From Nonomuraea rhodomycinica (GTDB taxonomy: Bacteria; Actinomycetota; Actinomycetes; Streptosporangiales; Streptosporangiaceae), in assembly GCF_013363995.1 (NCBI RefSeq), contig NZ_JABWGO010000006.1, positions 227,481 through 291,480 on the forward strand: a stretch of DNA of 64,000 bases. The letters are read 5' to 3'. Positions 16,375-24,685 of the stretch are shown piece after piece; position 1 is the first letter of the stretch; every line of letters starts with the position of its first letter. Position numbers and translations under genes: made by a program. The notes below the pieces were generated by a model. It was not told where the DNA came from and made no database searches. It saw only the letters and a program-made list of their open reading frames with translations.

Positions 16375-17259
16375 TCACGCGTTCTCCTGCCGACGGCGTT
16401 CAGCCGTGCGATGGCGGCTCAGTGCCGCCGCGATGAGGATGCTGCCTGCCAGGCCGCTCAGCAGGACGGCCGCCAGTGCTCCCAGGACGGCCGGCTGGTT
16501 GCCGAAGGCGATGCCGACGGCGGCGAGCGCCGGTCCCACGTTGCGCACGGCCGCGACGCCGCCCATGGTGCTGCGGCGTCCCCATGGCCCGGTGGCCAGG
16601 AACGTGCCGAGAGCGAATGCGGCGACGGCGAAGACGAAGCCCGCGAGCAGGCTGAGCGAGCCGACCAACGCGACGACGTCACGCCAGTTGCCGGCGAGCA
16701 TGCCCACCAGCACGACGAGGAACGTCACGTTGGACACCGCGCCGGCCACGGGATGCCATGACTGCGCGGTGGACGGAGCGAACTGGCGCACGATCAGTCC
16801 GACGGCGAACGGTACGAGTTGGAGGACCGCCACGGTCAGCATCAGGGTCGCGACATCGAGGGAGATCCCGCCGCCGACGTTCGCGGCTTCGAGCATGACG
16901 TTCGCCGTCGGGCCGAAGGTGATGCTGCCGATCGCGGCCAGCAGCGCCTGCATCGCCGCACCCGCGACCACGTCCCCCTGTTGGACCATGGCGAGTTTCG
17001 CCCCGAACGGCCCGCCGGGCGAGGACGCGACCAGGAGGAGCGCGACGAACGCTGCCGTGGGCAAGCCGAACAGCGCGGCGGCGCCCCAGCCCAGAAGCGG
17101 GATCACCACCAGGTTGGCCAGCAGTACCAGCAGGAGCAGCGGAAGGTTCCCGAGGACGGCCAGCAGCGCCGGCAGCGTCGCGCCGAGGCCGGCGGTGAGC
17201 ATGGTGGCCGCTATGAAGATGACGGTGACGGCGTTGAACAGCAGGTGGAGCGTGTCCAT
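16375..17259 (-). CDS. Bile acid:sodium symporter-like (BASS) membrane protein
   Basis: 294 residues with nine or ten hydrophobic spans and the SSPGGPFGAKLA segment in the first half, resembling SBF/BASS-family Na+-coupled organic-anion carriers. A basic tail (RHRTAERRRQE) closes the protein. It is the last gene of a minus-strand run beginning at 20257; 53 bp separate it from the DyP peroxidase. The transported solute is unknown; being in this operon suggests uptake or export of the peroxidase's substrate or product (inference). Confidence 0.8.
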   Translation of the reverse strand: MDTLHLLFNAVTVIFIAATMLTAGLGATLPALLAVLGNLPLLLLVLLANLVVIPLLGWGAAALFGLPTAAFVALLLVASSPGGPFGAKLAMVQQGDVVAGAAMQALLAAIGSITFGPTANVMLEAANVGGGISLDVATLMLTVAVLQLVPFAVGLIVRQFAPSTAQSWHPVAGAVSNVTFLVVLVGMLAGNWRDVVALVGSLSLLAGFVFAVAAFALGTFLATGPWGRRSTMGGVAAVRNVGPALAAVGIAFGNQPAVLGALAAVLLSGLAGSILIAAALSRHRTAERRRQENA

Positions 17260-17312
17260 GTGGATCTCCGGTCATCGTGCCAGAGCAGCGTCGCCATGGT
17301 CAGTCGCCATGG

Positions 17313-18650
17313 TCAGTCGGAGAGGTCGCCGAGCCAGCGCAGTGCGGTGAGACCTGGCATGAAGCAGTATTCGCCGCCGCGCGTGACGACGAACCGCGGC
17401 AGCGAGCACAGGCGTCGCCGTACCGGCCGCCGGGGAACGATGAAGTCGCCGGAGCCCTCGTGGGATCCGAGGATCGGGTCCTTCGCGTCGCCTGAGCCGA
17501 AGAAGACGCCGTCGTTCATCCATTCGGACTGGACGAACTCGAACTGCCGCCCCAGGTGCGCTCCGATGAAGGCGAACATCAGCCCGCGGTCGGCTCCGTC
17601 GTCTTCGAGGACGCCTTCGGGCAGCGGCGGGCCGTAGACGGTGCCGCGCCTGATCATCCGGTGCAGCCTCGGCACGCCCGCCACCGCCGCGTCCCGGGGG
17701 TTGCCCCGGCGGATGTGACTGCCGCCGGGAGTGATGAATCCCGCCGGGTCCTCCTGCTGATAGAGGAAGCTGTTGCGGTACGGGTCGGCGTCGAGGCCGG
17801 GATCGTCGTGCGATGGGCTGAGGGCCAGGGGTGCGCCGCTGCGCCAGCGCCCCATGATCTTCGCTGCCAGCAGTTCCTCGTCCTCGGGGTCGGTGGCGTT
17901 GTCCCTCAGGTAGCGCCGGAAGGCGCCGACGCGCTGGTGGAGCTTGCGGAAGGCCACGTAGGTGCCGTTGCGTCCCAGTACGTCCGGCTGAGGGGTCTGG
18001 ACGCCGCCGAGCTCGTCGGGGTATCCGAGCACGAACTCGCCGGCCTTGAGCGGGGCCTCCAGCCGGTTGGATCCGGCGATGCCGCTGCCCTCGACGGCGG
18101 GATGGCTGATGCCGTCGCGGTAGCCGAAGGGTTCGGTCTCGGTGGGCAGCGCGTGGCAGTTCTGCCGCCAGATCGCCGTCACACCGGTCAGCGCGTCGTA
18201 GGCGGACCGGGCGCGGTCGATGGCGGCTTCCAGCCGCGCGCTGTCGGGTGCGAGCGCCACCAGTACCACGTGCACGTCCGGCGTGCCGAGCGGCGGCTCC
18301 CAGTTCTCGGGGCTGCTCTCACCGATGTCGCTCAGGGCGGCAGCCCGTGCCGCCATGCCCTGCCGGAACTCCCAGGCGAAGGTGGCCAATGACTCGTGAG
18401 GGACGCCGAGCGCCTTGAGCCCCTGGTAGGTGAGCGCGACGCTGACCCAGGTCTCACCCAACGGGCTGACAGTGTCGGCGGCCGAGGTCACCACGGCGCT
18501 CACCCGGCGCATCAGCTCCCGTCCGTGCTCGCGGTCGTCGATGCGGAACAGGATGTAGGTCGCCGCGTACGGTGTCGGCCTGGGGCTGAGAACGCCGCGC
18601 TGGATGTCGTCGAGGTCGAGCTTGACCTGGGCCTGGGTGTGCTCACTCAC
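17313..18650 (-). CDS. DyP-type heme peroxidase
   Basis: 445 residues. The DyP signature GYRDG is at 176-180 with the catalytic distal Asp at 179; the probable proximal heme His is His312 in SHIRRGNPRD. Length and the absence of a Tat signal fit the cytoplasmic or encapsulin-free DyP classes. It oxidises dyes, phenolics or lignin-like compounds with H2O2. It is the third of four closely spaced minus-strand genes (22 bp after the 339-residue unknown, 53 bp before the BASS transporter). Confidence 0.92.
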   Translation of the reverse strand: MSEHTQAQVKLDLDDIQRGVLSPRPTPYAATYILFRIDDREHGRELMRRVSAVVTSAADTVSPLGETWVSVALTYQGLKALGVPHESLATFAWEFRQGMAARAAALSDIGESSPENWEPPLGTPDVHVVLVALAPDSARLEAAIDRARSAYDALTGVTAIWRQNCHALPTETEPFGYRDGISHPAVEGSGIAGSNRLEAPLKAGEFVLGYPDELGGVQTPQPDVLGRNGTYVAFRKLHQRVGAFRRYLRDNATDPEDEELLAAKIMGRWRSGAPLALSPSHDDPGLDADPYRNSFLYQQEDPAGFITPGGSHIRRGNPRDAAVAGVPRLHRMIRRGTVYGPPLPEGVLEDDGADRGLMFAFIGAHLGRQFEFVQSEWMNDGVFFGSGDAKDPILGSHEGSGDFIVPRRPVRRRLCSLPRFVVTRGGEYCFMPGLTALRWLGDLSD

Positions 18651-18672
18651 CGGAACCCGCCTTCCCGCCGTG

Positions 18673-19692
18673 CTACTTCGCCGAGACGAGGTTGTGCCAG
18701 AAGGTGCGCAGGCTCTCGTCCACGCCGAACAGCGAGCTGAAGATCGTGGTGTCGGCGAAGATGACGTCCCCCGCCCGGTCGCCGGCGGGCGGCATCCACA
18801 GGAACATGTTGAACTCGGTGTTGCCGGCCTCGGTGAACGGATGCGGCGGTCTGGACATGTCGATGGGCTGCCTGCCCAGTACGTGGATGACGTCCGGGTC
18901 GTCGGTGGTCACGGCGTAGTGCGGCAGGTGCATGTGGAAGTTGAAGCTGGACACGCCTTCCAGCCACCCCTTGGTGTCCAGGTCCCTGGCGATGGACAGG
19001 GGTGCGCTCTTGTTCCCGTCCGTCACGGCGGGCCGCAGCCCGTAGCGGTTCTCGACGGGGATCCCCAGACCCTCCATCAGCGATCGGGTGTACCTGCCGA
19101 AACGTTGCTGGCGGGGGACCAGCGCGTCGCCGTGATGGTGATATTCCATGTTGCGGACAGTCATGTCGTCCGATGCGCCGACGTCGTGATGCGGTCCCAG
19201 GGCCAGGCAGGTCCCCTCGCGGGTGAGGAAGTCCCGCACCGCCTCGATCTCCGCGGGCGTGGCGTCCTGACCGGTGATCATGTGGTCCAGTCCCCACACG
19301 AACAGGGTGTCCGTGTCCGCCAGCACGCGCTCGTCCAACGGGGTGTGGAAGCCCGCCTGGTCGACGCGCTGGTACACGGGGACCTGGTATCCGGTGGTCT
19401 CCTGGACGAACTGCTGGAAGGGCAGCCAGCCCCAGAAGAACAGCTCCAGCCCGCCCGCGATGCCTTGCTGGAAGCGCAGCGGGTCCGACCACTTCGCGTC
19501 CTCGTAGGCGGGCCACGTCACGCGCCGCACCTCGGTCATCGTGGAGAACCGGTTGTCCAGCTCGGCCGGGTTCCGGCCCGCCTCGGCGGGGAAGCTCCAG
19601 GCCACGTAGATGCTCAACCGGCGCCGGCCCGGGTCGTACGGGCGCGGCACATGGTTCTGGTTGTAGGTGCGCGCGGTTCTGGGCTCGTTCAT
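18673..19692 (-). CDS. Unrecognised protein of a DyP peroxidase operon
   Basis: 339 residues, no membrane span or signal peptide. It shows a Rossmann-like pattern (DTLFVWGLDHMITG, FLTREGTCLALGPHHDVGAS) reminiscent of class-I glutamine-amidotransferase/ThuA-like folds, but no catalytic Cys-His pair is evident. It is unusually rich in His and aromatic residues (NMEYHHHGDALVPRQQ, FNFHMHLPHYAV, FNMFLWMPP), which could bind metal or heme. Located 31 bp after the 177-residue gene and 22 bp before the DyP gene, it probably works with the peroxidase. No function is assigned. Confidence 0.75.
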   Translation of the reverse strand: MNEPRTARTYNQNHVPRPYDPGRRRLSIYVAWSFPAEAGRNPAELDNRFSTMTEVRRVTWPAYEDAKWSDPLRFQQGIAGGLELFFWGWLPFQQFVQETTGYQVPVYQRVDQAGFHTPLDERVLADTDTLFVWGLDHMITGQDATPAEIEAVRDFLTREGTCLALGPHHDVGASDDMTVRNMEYHHHGDALVPRQQRFGRYTRSLMEGLGIPVENRYGLRPAVTDGNKSAPLSIARDLDTKGWLEGVSSFNFHMHLPHYAVTTDDPDVIHVLGRQPIDMSRPPHPFTEAGNTEFNMFLWMPPAGDRAGDVIFADTTIFSSLFGVDESLRTFWHNLVSAK

Positions 19693-19723
19693 CTCATCTC
19701 CCTGTGGCGGGCGCGAGTGGGTG

Positions 19724-20257
19724 TCACTGCAATTGGTCGAGCATCTCCGACAGAGCGCTCTTGACCTTCAGAGCCTTCTTGATCTCGTCGGCGGAGACGT
19801 ACGGGTACTCGCCGTACTCGATGAAGCTCGGGCAGTGGTGTTCGCGGACGAACCTGACGAACGCCTCAGGGTTGGTCTTCCAGTCCTCGGGGAAACCTTC
19901 GAGATTCTCGAAGACCGTGTTCACCCCCGCCCTGGTGAACAGGGCGATGGCATCCTCGGTGTACTTGTCGAAGTCGGTGTCGAAGATCCCCTGGTACATG
20001 AAACGCTTGTCGTCGTCGAACAGCACCCAGCGCAGGTAGTGAAGCTTGAGCGGCGCGAGAAGATGCGGATCGCTTTCCAGGGCCTTGGCGAGCGTGTAGC
20101 CGTAGCCGCGGATGGCCTCGGCGCGGCCGGGTTTGACGTCGGCGATGATGGTGAACCCGTAGCAGGCCGGGGTCCGCGGATAGACAGGACCGTACTTGCC
20201 CTGCTCCAGGTGGTCGGTCTCCTTCGGGATGACGACCGCCTGCGGCCTGATCTCCAT
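19724..20257 (-). CDS. Unrecognised protein, first gene of DyP operon
   Basis: 177 residues from an ATG preceded by GGAGAGGGAC. The central part (LKLHYLRWVLFDDDKRFMYQ then GIFDTDFDKYTEDA) has the beta-strand pattern of ferredoxin-like alpha-beta barrels that also make up DyP and chlorite-dismutase domains: a 'sees its substrate, F-x-G-x-F-D' type motif. It could be a degenerate heme-barrel or ABM-like partner. Two cysteines only. First gene after a long inverted repeat; the operon continues into the 339-residue unknown, DyP and a BASS transporter. Confidence 0.75.
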   Translation of the reverse strand: MEIRPQAVVIPKETDHLEQGKYGPVYPRTPACYGFTIIADVKPGRAEAIRGYGYTLAKALESDPHLLAPLKLHYLRWVLFDDDKRFMYQGIFDTDFDKYTEDAIALFTRAGVNTVFENLEGFPEDWKTNPEAFVRFVREHHCPSFIEYGEYPYVSADEIKKALKVKSALSEMLDQLQ

Positions 20258-20294
20258 ACTTGTCCCTCTCCCTCGTCCTGCTCGCGGGGGGGAC

Positions 20295-20380
20295 TGAAGC
20301 CGCCTGACTGCGGTAATTCTCCCACAACGCGGCGCTGAGTGGCAGCCGAAACCGCAGGTCACCGCAGTCGGACGGCTTCA
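20295..20380. repeat. Long imperfect inverted repeat
   Basis: The 20-nt arm TGAAGCCGCCTGACTGCGGT (20295-20314) matches the complement of 20361-20380 at 18 of 20 positions, with a 46-bp loop. The right arm contains the stop codon of the flavin oxidoreductase and the left arm is just upstream of the DyP operon, so it may terminate one and regulate the other. Confidence 0.55.
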
Positions 20381-21790
20381 ACAGGGCAGCTCGTACCGAG
20401 GTCCGGCCGCGTCCAGCCCCAGGCGGCGGGTGGCGATGTAGGCGGCCCGGCCCACGACGGCGGCGTAAGTGGGAAAGGAGAGGGGGATCCGGGCGAGGTC
20501 CTGGACCCGCAGCTGAGCCGTCATCGCCACGGCGGCCACCTGGGTGGTCTCCACGGCACGCTCTCCCACGACATGGCAGCCGAGGATGCGATGACTCGTC
20601 CGGTCGACGATGAGCTTGCAGAACCCGACGGTCCGGCCGTCGATGACGGGGCGTGCGGCCGCGTCGAAGCGGACGCTGGTCACGACCACGTCGTGTTCTC
20701 GGCGGGCCTTCATCTCCGTCAGTCCCACCTGCGCGTACTCGGGGTCAGTGAAACTGCCGACGGGGCTGATCTGGTCCCACAGGGGGAGTTCCGGACCTCG
20801 TACCGCGTTGGTCGCCGCCACGAATCCGGACTGAGCCGCCTGCGGAACCAGCATGAGCCGGCCGGTGACGTCGCCCGCGGCGAAGACGTGCGGCACGGAC
20901 GTCCGCTGGTAGGCGTCGACGCGCACGAAACCACGCTCGTCGGTCTCGACACCCGCCGCCGGCAGGTTCAGCCCCGCGGTGTCCGCGGACCAGCCGATCG
21001 CCACAACGGCCATGGCCGCCTCGGCGCTGCCGGCTTCCCCGTTCCGCGAGAAACGCATGCGCACGCCGTCCGGTGTCTTCTCGAAGGACTCGACGGCGTC
21101 CAGGTGGTCGATGATCACCATGCCGCGCTCACGGAAGGCCTCCGCCACGACCGCGGACACGTCTTCGTCCTCCGACGGAAGGATGCGAGGTCCGGCTTCG
21201 ACAAGCTGGACACGCGAACCGAAGGCGGCGAAGACGGAGGCCACCTGCACCCCTGTCGCGCCACCGCCGATCACGAGCATGGACGGAGGGATCTCGCGCA
21301 GCGACCAGGCGTCGCTGTGGGTATGGGTCAGCTCGGCGCCCGGGACGGCGAGTGGCCGGCTGACACCCCCGGTGCACAGGATGACGTTCTCGCCCCGGAA
21401 CCGCAGCCCGTGGCTGGTCTCGACCGTGTGCGGATCGACGAAGCGCGCAGTGCCCGCATGCTCGTGGACCGCCACCCCCATGCCGTCGACGCGGGCGCGC
21501 AGAGCCGTATGGGTCCCGATGTCGTGAACGACCTCGCGCACGCGGTCGAGAAGCCGCGGATAGTCCAGCCGGACGTCGTCGGTGGTGATGCCGTACCGGC
21601 CGAGTTGCCGGGCCTCCCGCATCAGACGGGCCGCATGCGCGAGGGTACGGACGGGTACAGGGCCGTCGTTGGCCGCCATCCCACCGAACTGCTCGCGAGT
21701 CACCAGAGTGGTACGAGCGCCGAGGTCCGCGGCGCGATGCGCGGCGAAGACACCTGCCGGTCCGGCGCCGATGACGAGGACATCGGTCAT
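20378..21790 (-). CDS. NAD(P)/FAD-dependent pyridine nucleotide oxidoreductase lacking redox cysteines
   Basis: 470 residues. FAD-binding GAGPAGVFAAHRA at the N-terminus, a second Rossmann motif in MLVIGGGATGVQVASVFAAF, FAD motif HVFAAGDVTG and a C-terminal dimerisation domain, as in lipoamide dehydrogenase and mercuric reductase. The usual GGxCxxxGCxP active site is replaced by GGMAANDGPVPVRT, so the disulfide chemistry of those enzymes is impossible. A transhydrogenase, quinone-reductase or similar role is more likely. A CTGTA-N10-TACAG dyad lies about 100 bp upstream. The ATG at 21790 starts at the classical MTDVLVIGAGPAG. Confidence 0.88.
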   Translation of the reverse strand: MTDVLVIGAGPAGVFAAHRAADLGARTTLVTREQFGGMAANDGPVPVRTLAHAARLMREARQLGRYGITTDDVRLDYPRLLDRVREVVHDIGTHTALRARVDGMGVAVHEHAGTARFVDPHTVETSHGLRFRGENVILCTGGVSRPLAVPGAELTHTHSDAWSLREIPPSMLVIGGGATGVQVASVFAAFGSRVQLVEAGPRILPSEDEDVSAVVAEAFRERGMVIIDHLDAVESFEKTPDGVRMRFSRNGEAGSAEAAMAVVAIGWSADTAGLNLPAAGVETDERGFVRVDAYQRTSVPHVFAAGDVTGRLMLVPQAAQSGFVAATNAVRGPELPLWDQISPVGSFTDPEYAQVGLTEMKARREHDVVVTSVRFDAAARPVIDGRTVGFCKLIVDRTSHRILGCHVVGERAVETTQVAAVAMTAQLRVQDLARIPLSFPTYAAVVGRAAYIATRRLGLDAAGPRYELPC

Positions 21791-22165
21791 GTCGAGTCCT
21801 GTGGTCGAAGCGGAAGGTGGCAGGCGGCCACGCGGCCCAGGGCACGGGCCGACGCGGCCGAGACCGTCCACCGCTCTGTCCATCCACTGTAATCGGTCGA
21901 CTACAGGCGGCATCGAGCCCGGTCGTGGCTTACGAACATGGCGCTGCGGACGGCGACGCCGACCGGGTGGTGAGTGACTGACCTGCGGACGTCGGGGGAC
22001 CGCTGGAGACAGAAGCAGCATGATCGTCGCCCCTCGGGAGCCACCTCTGGGGAGATCATCAGGCAGCGCATTGGGCGTTCAGGCTGGGCGTGGACGATAA
22101 CGCCTTGCTGACCTGAGGGAATGCCTGGCACCGTTGATCCCTGGATGACGACCGGAGAAGGAATC
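21791..22165. other. 375-bp intergenic stretch
   Basis: It separates two divergent genes. Apart from the CTGTA/TACAG dyad no gene, RNA or repeat is seen. Confidence 0.4.
21887..21906. promoter_or_regulatory. Dyad upstream of the oxidoreductase
   Basis: CTGTA-N10-TACAG, about 97 bp before the oxidoreductase start; a possible operator. Confidence 0.35.
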
Positions 22166-22573
22166 ATGAGCCGGAACGCGCCCCTGGGGAAGCGCAGGAA
22201 GACTCCGCAGGAGAAGAAGCGGCTGAGCTACGCAAAAGATCATCGCAACATCTATGGCGAGAACGACAAGAGTTCCCGCAAGAACATCCGGCGCAACAAG
22301 CGGATGCCTCATCGGGCCAACCGCCATCGTGATCACCAGCTTCTCGAAGCCGCCCGGGGCGCCGCCGACGAGCAGTCGAGCGGAGCCGTCGAAGTGCGTC
22401 TATACGTCAGGCGGCCCAAGCGCTGGAGGAAGTTGCGTGACGCACCCCTTGGCGAGATCTTGCAGGGGCGTATCGAGCGTCGGGTGAGGGAGGGCATCGA
22501 CGATCCTGGAGCCGGCCGGAGGCGCATCCGCCGTATTCGTCAGCGGCAGGGGAAGGCGATGGACGGCGACTGA
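22166..22573 (+). CDS. Small highly basic conserved protein of unknown function
   Basis: 135 residues. GGAGAAGG sits five bases before the ATG. The N-terminal half is extremely rich in Lys, Arg and Asn (KRRKTPQEKKRLSYAKDHRN, SSRKNIRRNKRMPHRANRHR), a pattern I recall in Streptomyces hypothetical proteins. The charge suggests nucleic-acid binding or a ribosome-associated protein; the C-terminal tail RRRIRRIRQRQGKAM is also basic. It is followed within five bases by the 3' end of the opposite-strand recombinase relic. Confidence 0.7.
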   Translation: MSRNAPLGKRRKTPQEKKRLSYAKDHRNIYGENDKSSRKNIRRNKRMPHRANRHRDHQLLEAARGAADEQSSGAVEVRLYVRRPKRWRKLRDAPLGEILQGRIERRVREGIDDPGAGRRRIRRIRQRQGKAMDGD

Positions 22574-22577
22574 TCCG

Positions 22578-23033
22578 TCCCGAGGAGGGCGCCACCTCGC
22601 CAGAGGTCAGACCGCAACCGAAGGCGAGCGCCATCAACGCCAACGCGTCGCCTCAGGCCTGGCCGGACAGATGTTCGGCCCAGCCGCGCAGGCGGCCGTG
22701 CTGGAAGCCGGCGAGTATGGCGGGCTGACCTTCTTGGGGGCTTTCATCGACGGCGGGGCCTGTTCGCCGCGTTCCAGCCAGGTCAGCGTGGCGCGCATGT
22801 GCCGCAGCCAGGACCGATAGGTCGGCGCCCAGCCCGGTGTTCGGTCGGTACAGCCGGTCAGGACGAACACATCGATTGTCTCGTGCCGCAGCCACGCTTC
22901 CGCCCCGGTGGGAGCGGTCGATGCTGCCGGCGACCAGCATGCGCACGTGCCCGCAGATTCGGTCCCATTCCGGCGGAGCGTTCTGCGGCCGGTAGCCGAT
23001 GATCGTGGCCGAGGTTTCTGCGTCAAGGGTCAC
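22578..23033 (-). pseudogene. Second decayed recombinase-like gene
   Basis: Joined frames give TLDAETSATIIGYRPQNAPP, an internal deletion of about 30 codons, EAWLRHETIDVFVLTGCTDR, TYRSWLRHMRATLTWLERGE, a frameshift, LRGWAEHLSGQA with a stop, then ALMALAFGCGLTSGEVAP. The order and motifs match the relic at 3835-4678, but the nucleotide sequences have clearly diverged, so these are old paralogues and not a recent duplication. The C-terminal third is missing. Confidence 0.6.
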
Positions 23034-23206
23034 ACCCCACCCATGGCGGCAGAACAACCTGCCGTTACGCAGGGCGGCGACATCCAGCGAAGGGAACACC
23101 TCATGGACCGCCCCACATCGCACTCGCGAACCCGCTCAATACAGGCCGCTTCCTGCGGTCGCAGGCGCAATCCCGCACGTCTGTCTAGATCCACTGCTGA
23201 CATCAT

Positions 23207-24097
23207 GTGACCGTGGGCATGTTCGAACGCATTGACCGGGACGCTGGCGTCTCAGGCCTGGTCGACATTCTCGCTGCGCTCCCCCCGTCGGACCTCCAGT
23301 CGGTCTTGCTGAGCGTTTACCGGCGGCGGGCCGACAACCTGCAGCCGGCGCAAGTCCTACGCCGCTACCAACAAGACCGGTTCTCCGTTATGCCCGCGTC
23401 TGATCCGAGGGCACTTACGGCCTTCGACCTGCGGGCATTCACTGTCCTGGCGGAGTTGGGCTTCACCGCCGTGGAACTGTCTCCGGTGTGCCCCCTCGGC
23501 ACGGTCTCCACCGTGGCCACCGTGAACCAGAACAACGTGGTGACAACTGCGCGTAACGGTGAAGTGGTGGCCGACCCGACCAACGTGCTCGCCCTGGAGG
23601 CCGCCGTGCGGCGGCGCACCCAGGAAGTGGTCCGTCTGGCTGCATCTCATCGCGTCGTACGCGCGCAGATGTTTGACCAGCCTGGAGCGTTGCCGCATTT
23701 TCGTCTGCTGGCGCTGGCAACGGCGGGGCGAGACCGCGGCTCCAAGTGCTTTGAGCTCGCTGCGCTGGCAGAGCATCTTGACGCCTATCTCCGCCTCGTC
23801 GAGGGACTGCGCGTCGAGTTGACGGAGCTCCCGGACGGGCCACGGAAAAAAGACCTGGACGAACAGGTGATAGGTCCACTGGCCGAGCGTTATCCGAATG
23901 CGTCGATCGGTCTGGACAACTCCCGCGAGAGCGGGCGCGGCTACTATGTCGCCGCCTGTTTCAAGCTGCGGCTCGGCGGCCTTGAGGTCGGGGACGGCGG
24001 CTTCACCACGTGGACCCGCCGGCTGCTCGGCAATGCCAAGGAACGCCTGCTGATCAGCGCGCTGGCTCAGGAGCGGACACTTCAGGCGCTGAAGTAG
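23207..24097 (+). CDS. Conserved unknown, possible class II aminoacyl-tRNA-synthetase-like fold
   Basis: 296 residues if the GTG at 23207 is used; ATG at 23219 (MFERIDRDAGVSG) is equally possible as neither has a clear ribosome-binding site. Distinctive blocks: LGFTAVELSPVCPLGTVSTV, TVNQNNVVTTARNGEVVADP, HFRLLALATAGRDRG and GDGGFTTWTRRLLGNAKERL. The long substrate-pocket-like blocks and the terminal GGFTxWTxxLLxNxKER motif recall class II synthetase or ATP-phosphoribosyltransferase-regulatory paralogues, but I cannot assign a reaction. Stand-alone gene. Confidence 0.75.
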   Translation: MTVGMFERIDRDAGVSGLVDILAALPPSDLQSVLLSVYRRRADNLQPAQVLRRYQQDRFSVMPASDPRALTAFDLRAFTVLAELGFTAVELSPVCPLGTVSTVATVNQNNVVTTARNGEVVADPTNVLALEAAVRRRTQEVVRLAASHRVVRAQMFDQPGALPHFRLLALATAGRDRGSKCFELAALAEHLDAYLRLVEGLRVELTELPDGPRKKDLDEQVIGPLAERYPNASIGLDNSRESGRGYYVAACFKLRLGGLEVGDGGFTTWTRRLLGNAKERLLISALAQERTLQALK

Positions 24098-24264
24098 CAA
24101 CGTTGTTTCCACATGCGAGATCATCTCGGCATGAGAAACGATCTTTACGGCGCTCGCTCCAGCCAGATCGAACCTACTCGCAAACACCCCATGAGGCGGC
24201 GTTCTTGAGCCCGGCAGGGCGGGATCTGCGGGAAGCGGGGTGCTGGGGTTTATGGGTCATGTAC

Positions 24265-24282
24265 GAAGGTGCTGGCACCTTC
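24265..24282. promoter_or_regulatory. Perfect palindrome before 24326 gene
   Basis: GAAGGTGC-TG-GCACCTTC, 8-bp perfect arms; the 2-bp centre suggests a protein-binding site more than a hairpin. It lies 43 bp before the start codon. Confidence 0.5.
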
Positions 24283-24325
24283 AGCCTTCTCGGTGTGATT
24301 CGTTTCGAAATGACATCATCTCCGC

Positions 24326-24685
24326 ATGAGCTATGACCTTGCAGTCTGGGAGGGCGAGCGTCCCGCAAACGATCGAGAGGCCGGAGAGATGCATGCCACC
24401 CTGTACGACCAATACCTCGAGGCAGAGGTGAAGGTTCCGCCGACACCTCTGATCGTGGAATTCGTGCAGCGGCTCCTGCGGCGCTGGCCAGAGGACGGCG
24501 AGGTGGATGAGGATGATGTCCCATGGGCGGCATCTCCGCTGATCATGGGGGCCGCGGGCCCCTACGTCTACGTCCCGATGGCGTGGAGCCGCGCGGAGGA
24601 GACCTCAGCGTACGCAGTCCACGTTGCAGCCCAACTCGGCCTGCACTACTTCGACCCCCAGGAAAATCGACTTCGAACCCCGTAG
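24326..24685 (+). CDS. Conserved actinobacterial hypothetical protein
   Basis: 119 residues beginning MSYDLAVWEGERPANDREA, with VPWAASPLIMGAAGPYVYVP and AWSRAEETSAYAVHVAAQLG. This combination recurs in actinobacterial small acidic proteins without assigned function; the acidic, compact character resembles immunity proteins, but there is no toxin next to it. Soluble, no signal peptide. Confidence 0.75.
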   Translation: MSYDLAVWEGERPANDREAGEMHATLYDQYLEAEVKVPPTPLIVEFVQRLLRRWPEDGEVDEDDVPWAASPLIMGAAGPYVYVPMAWSRAEETSAYAVHVAAQLGLHYFDPQENRLRTP

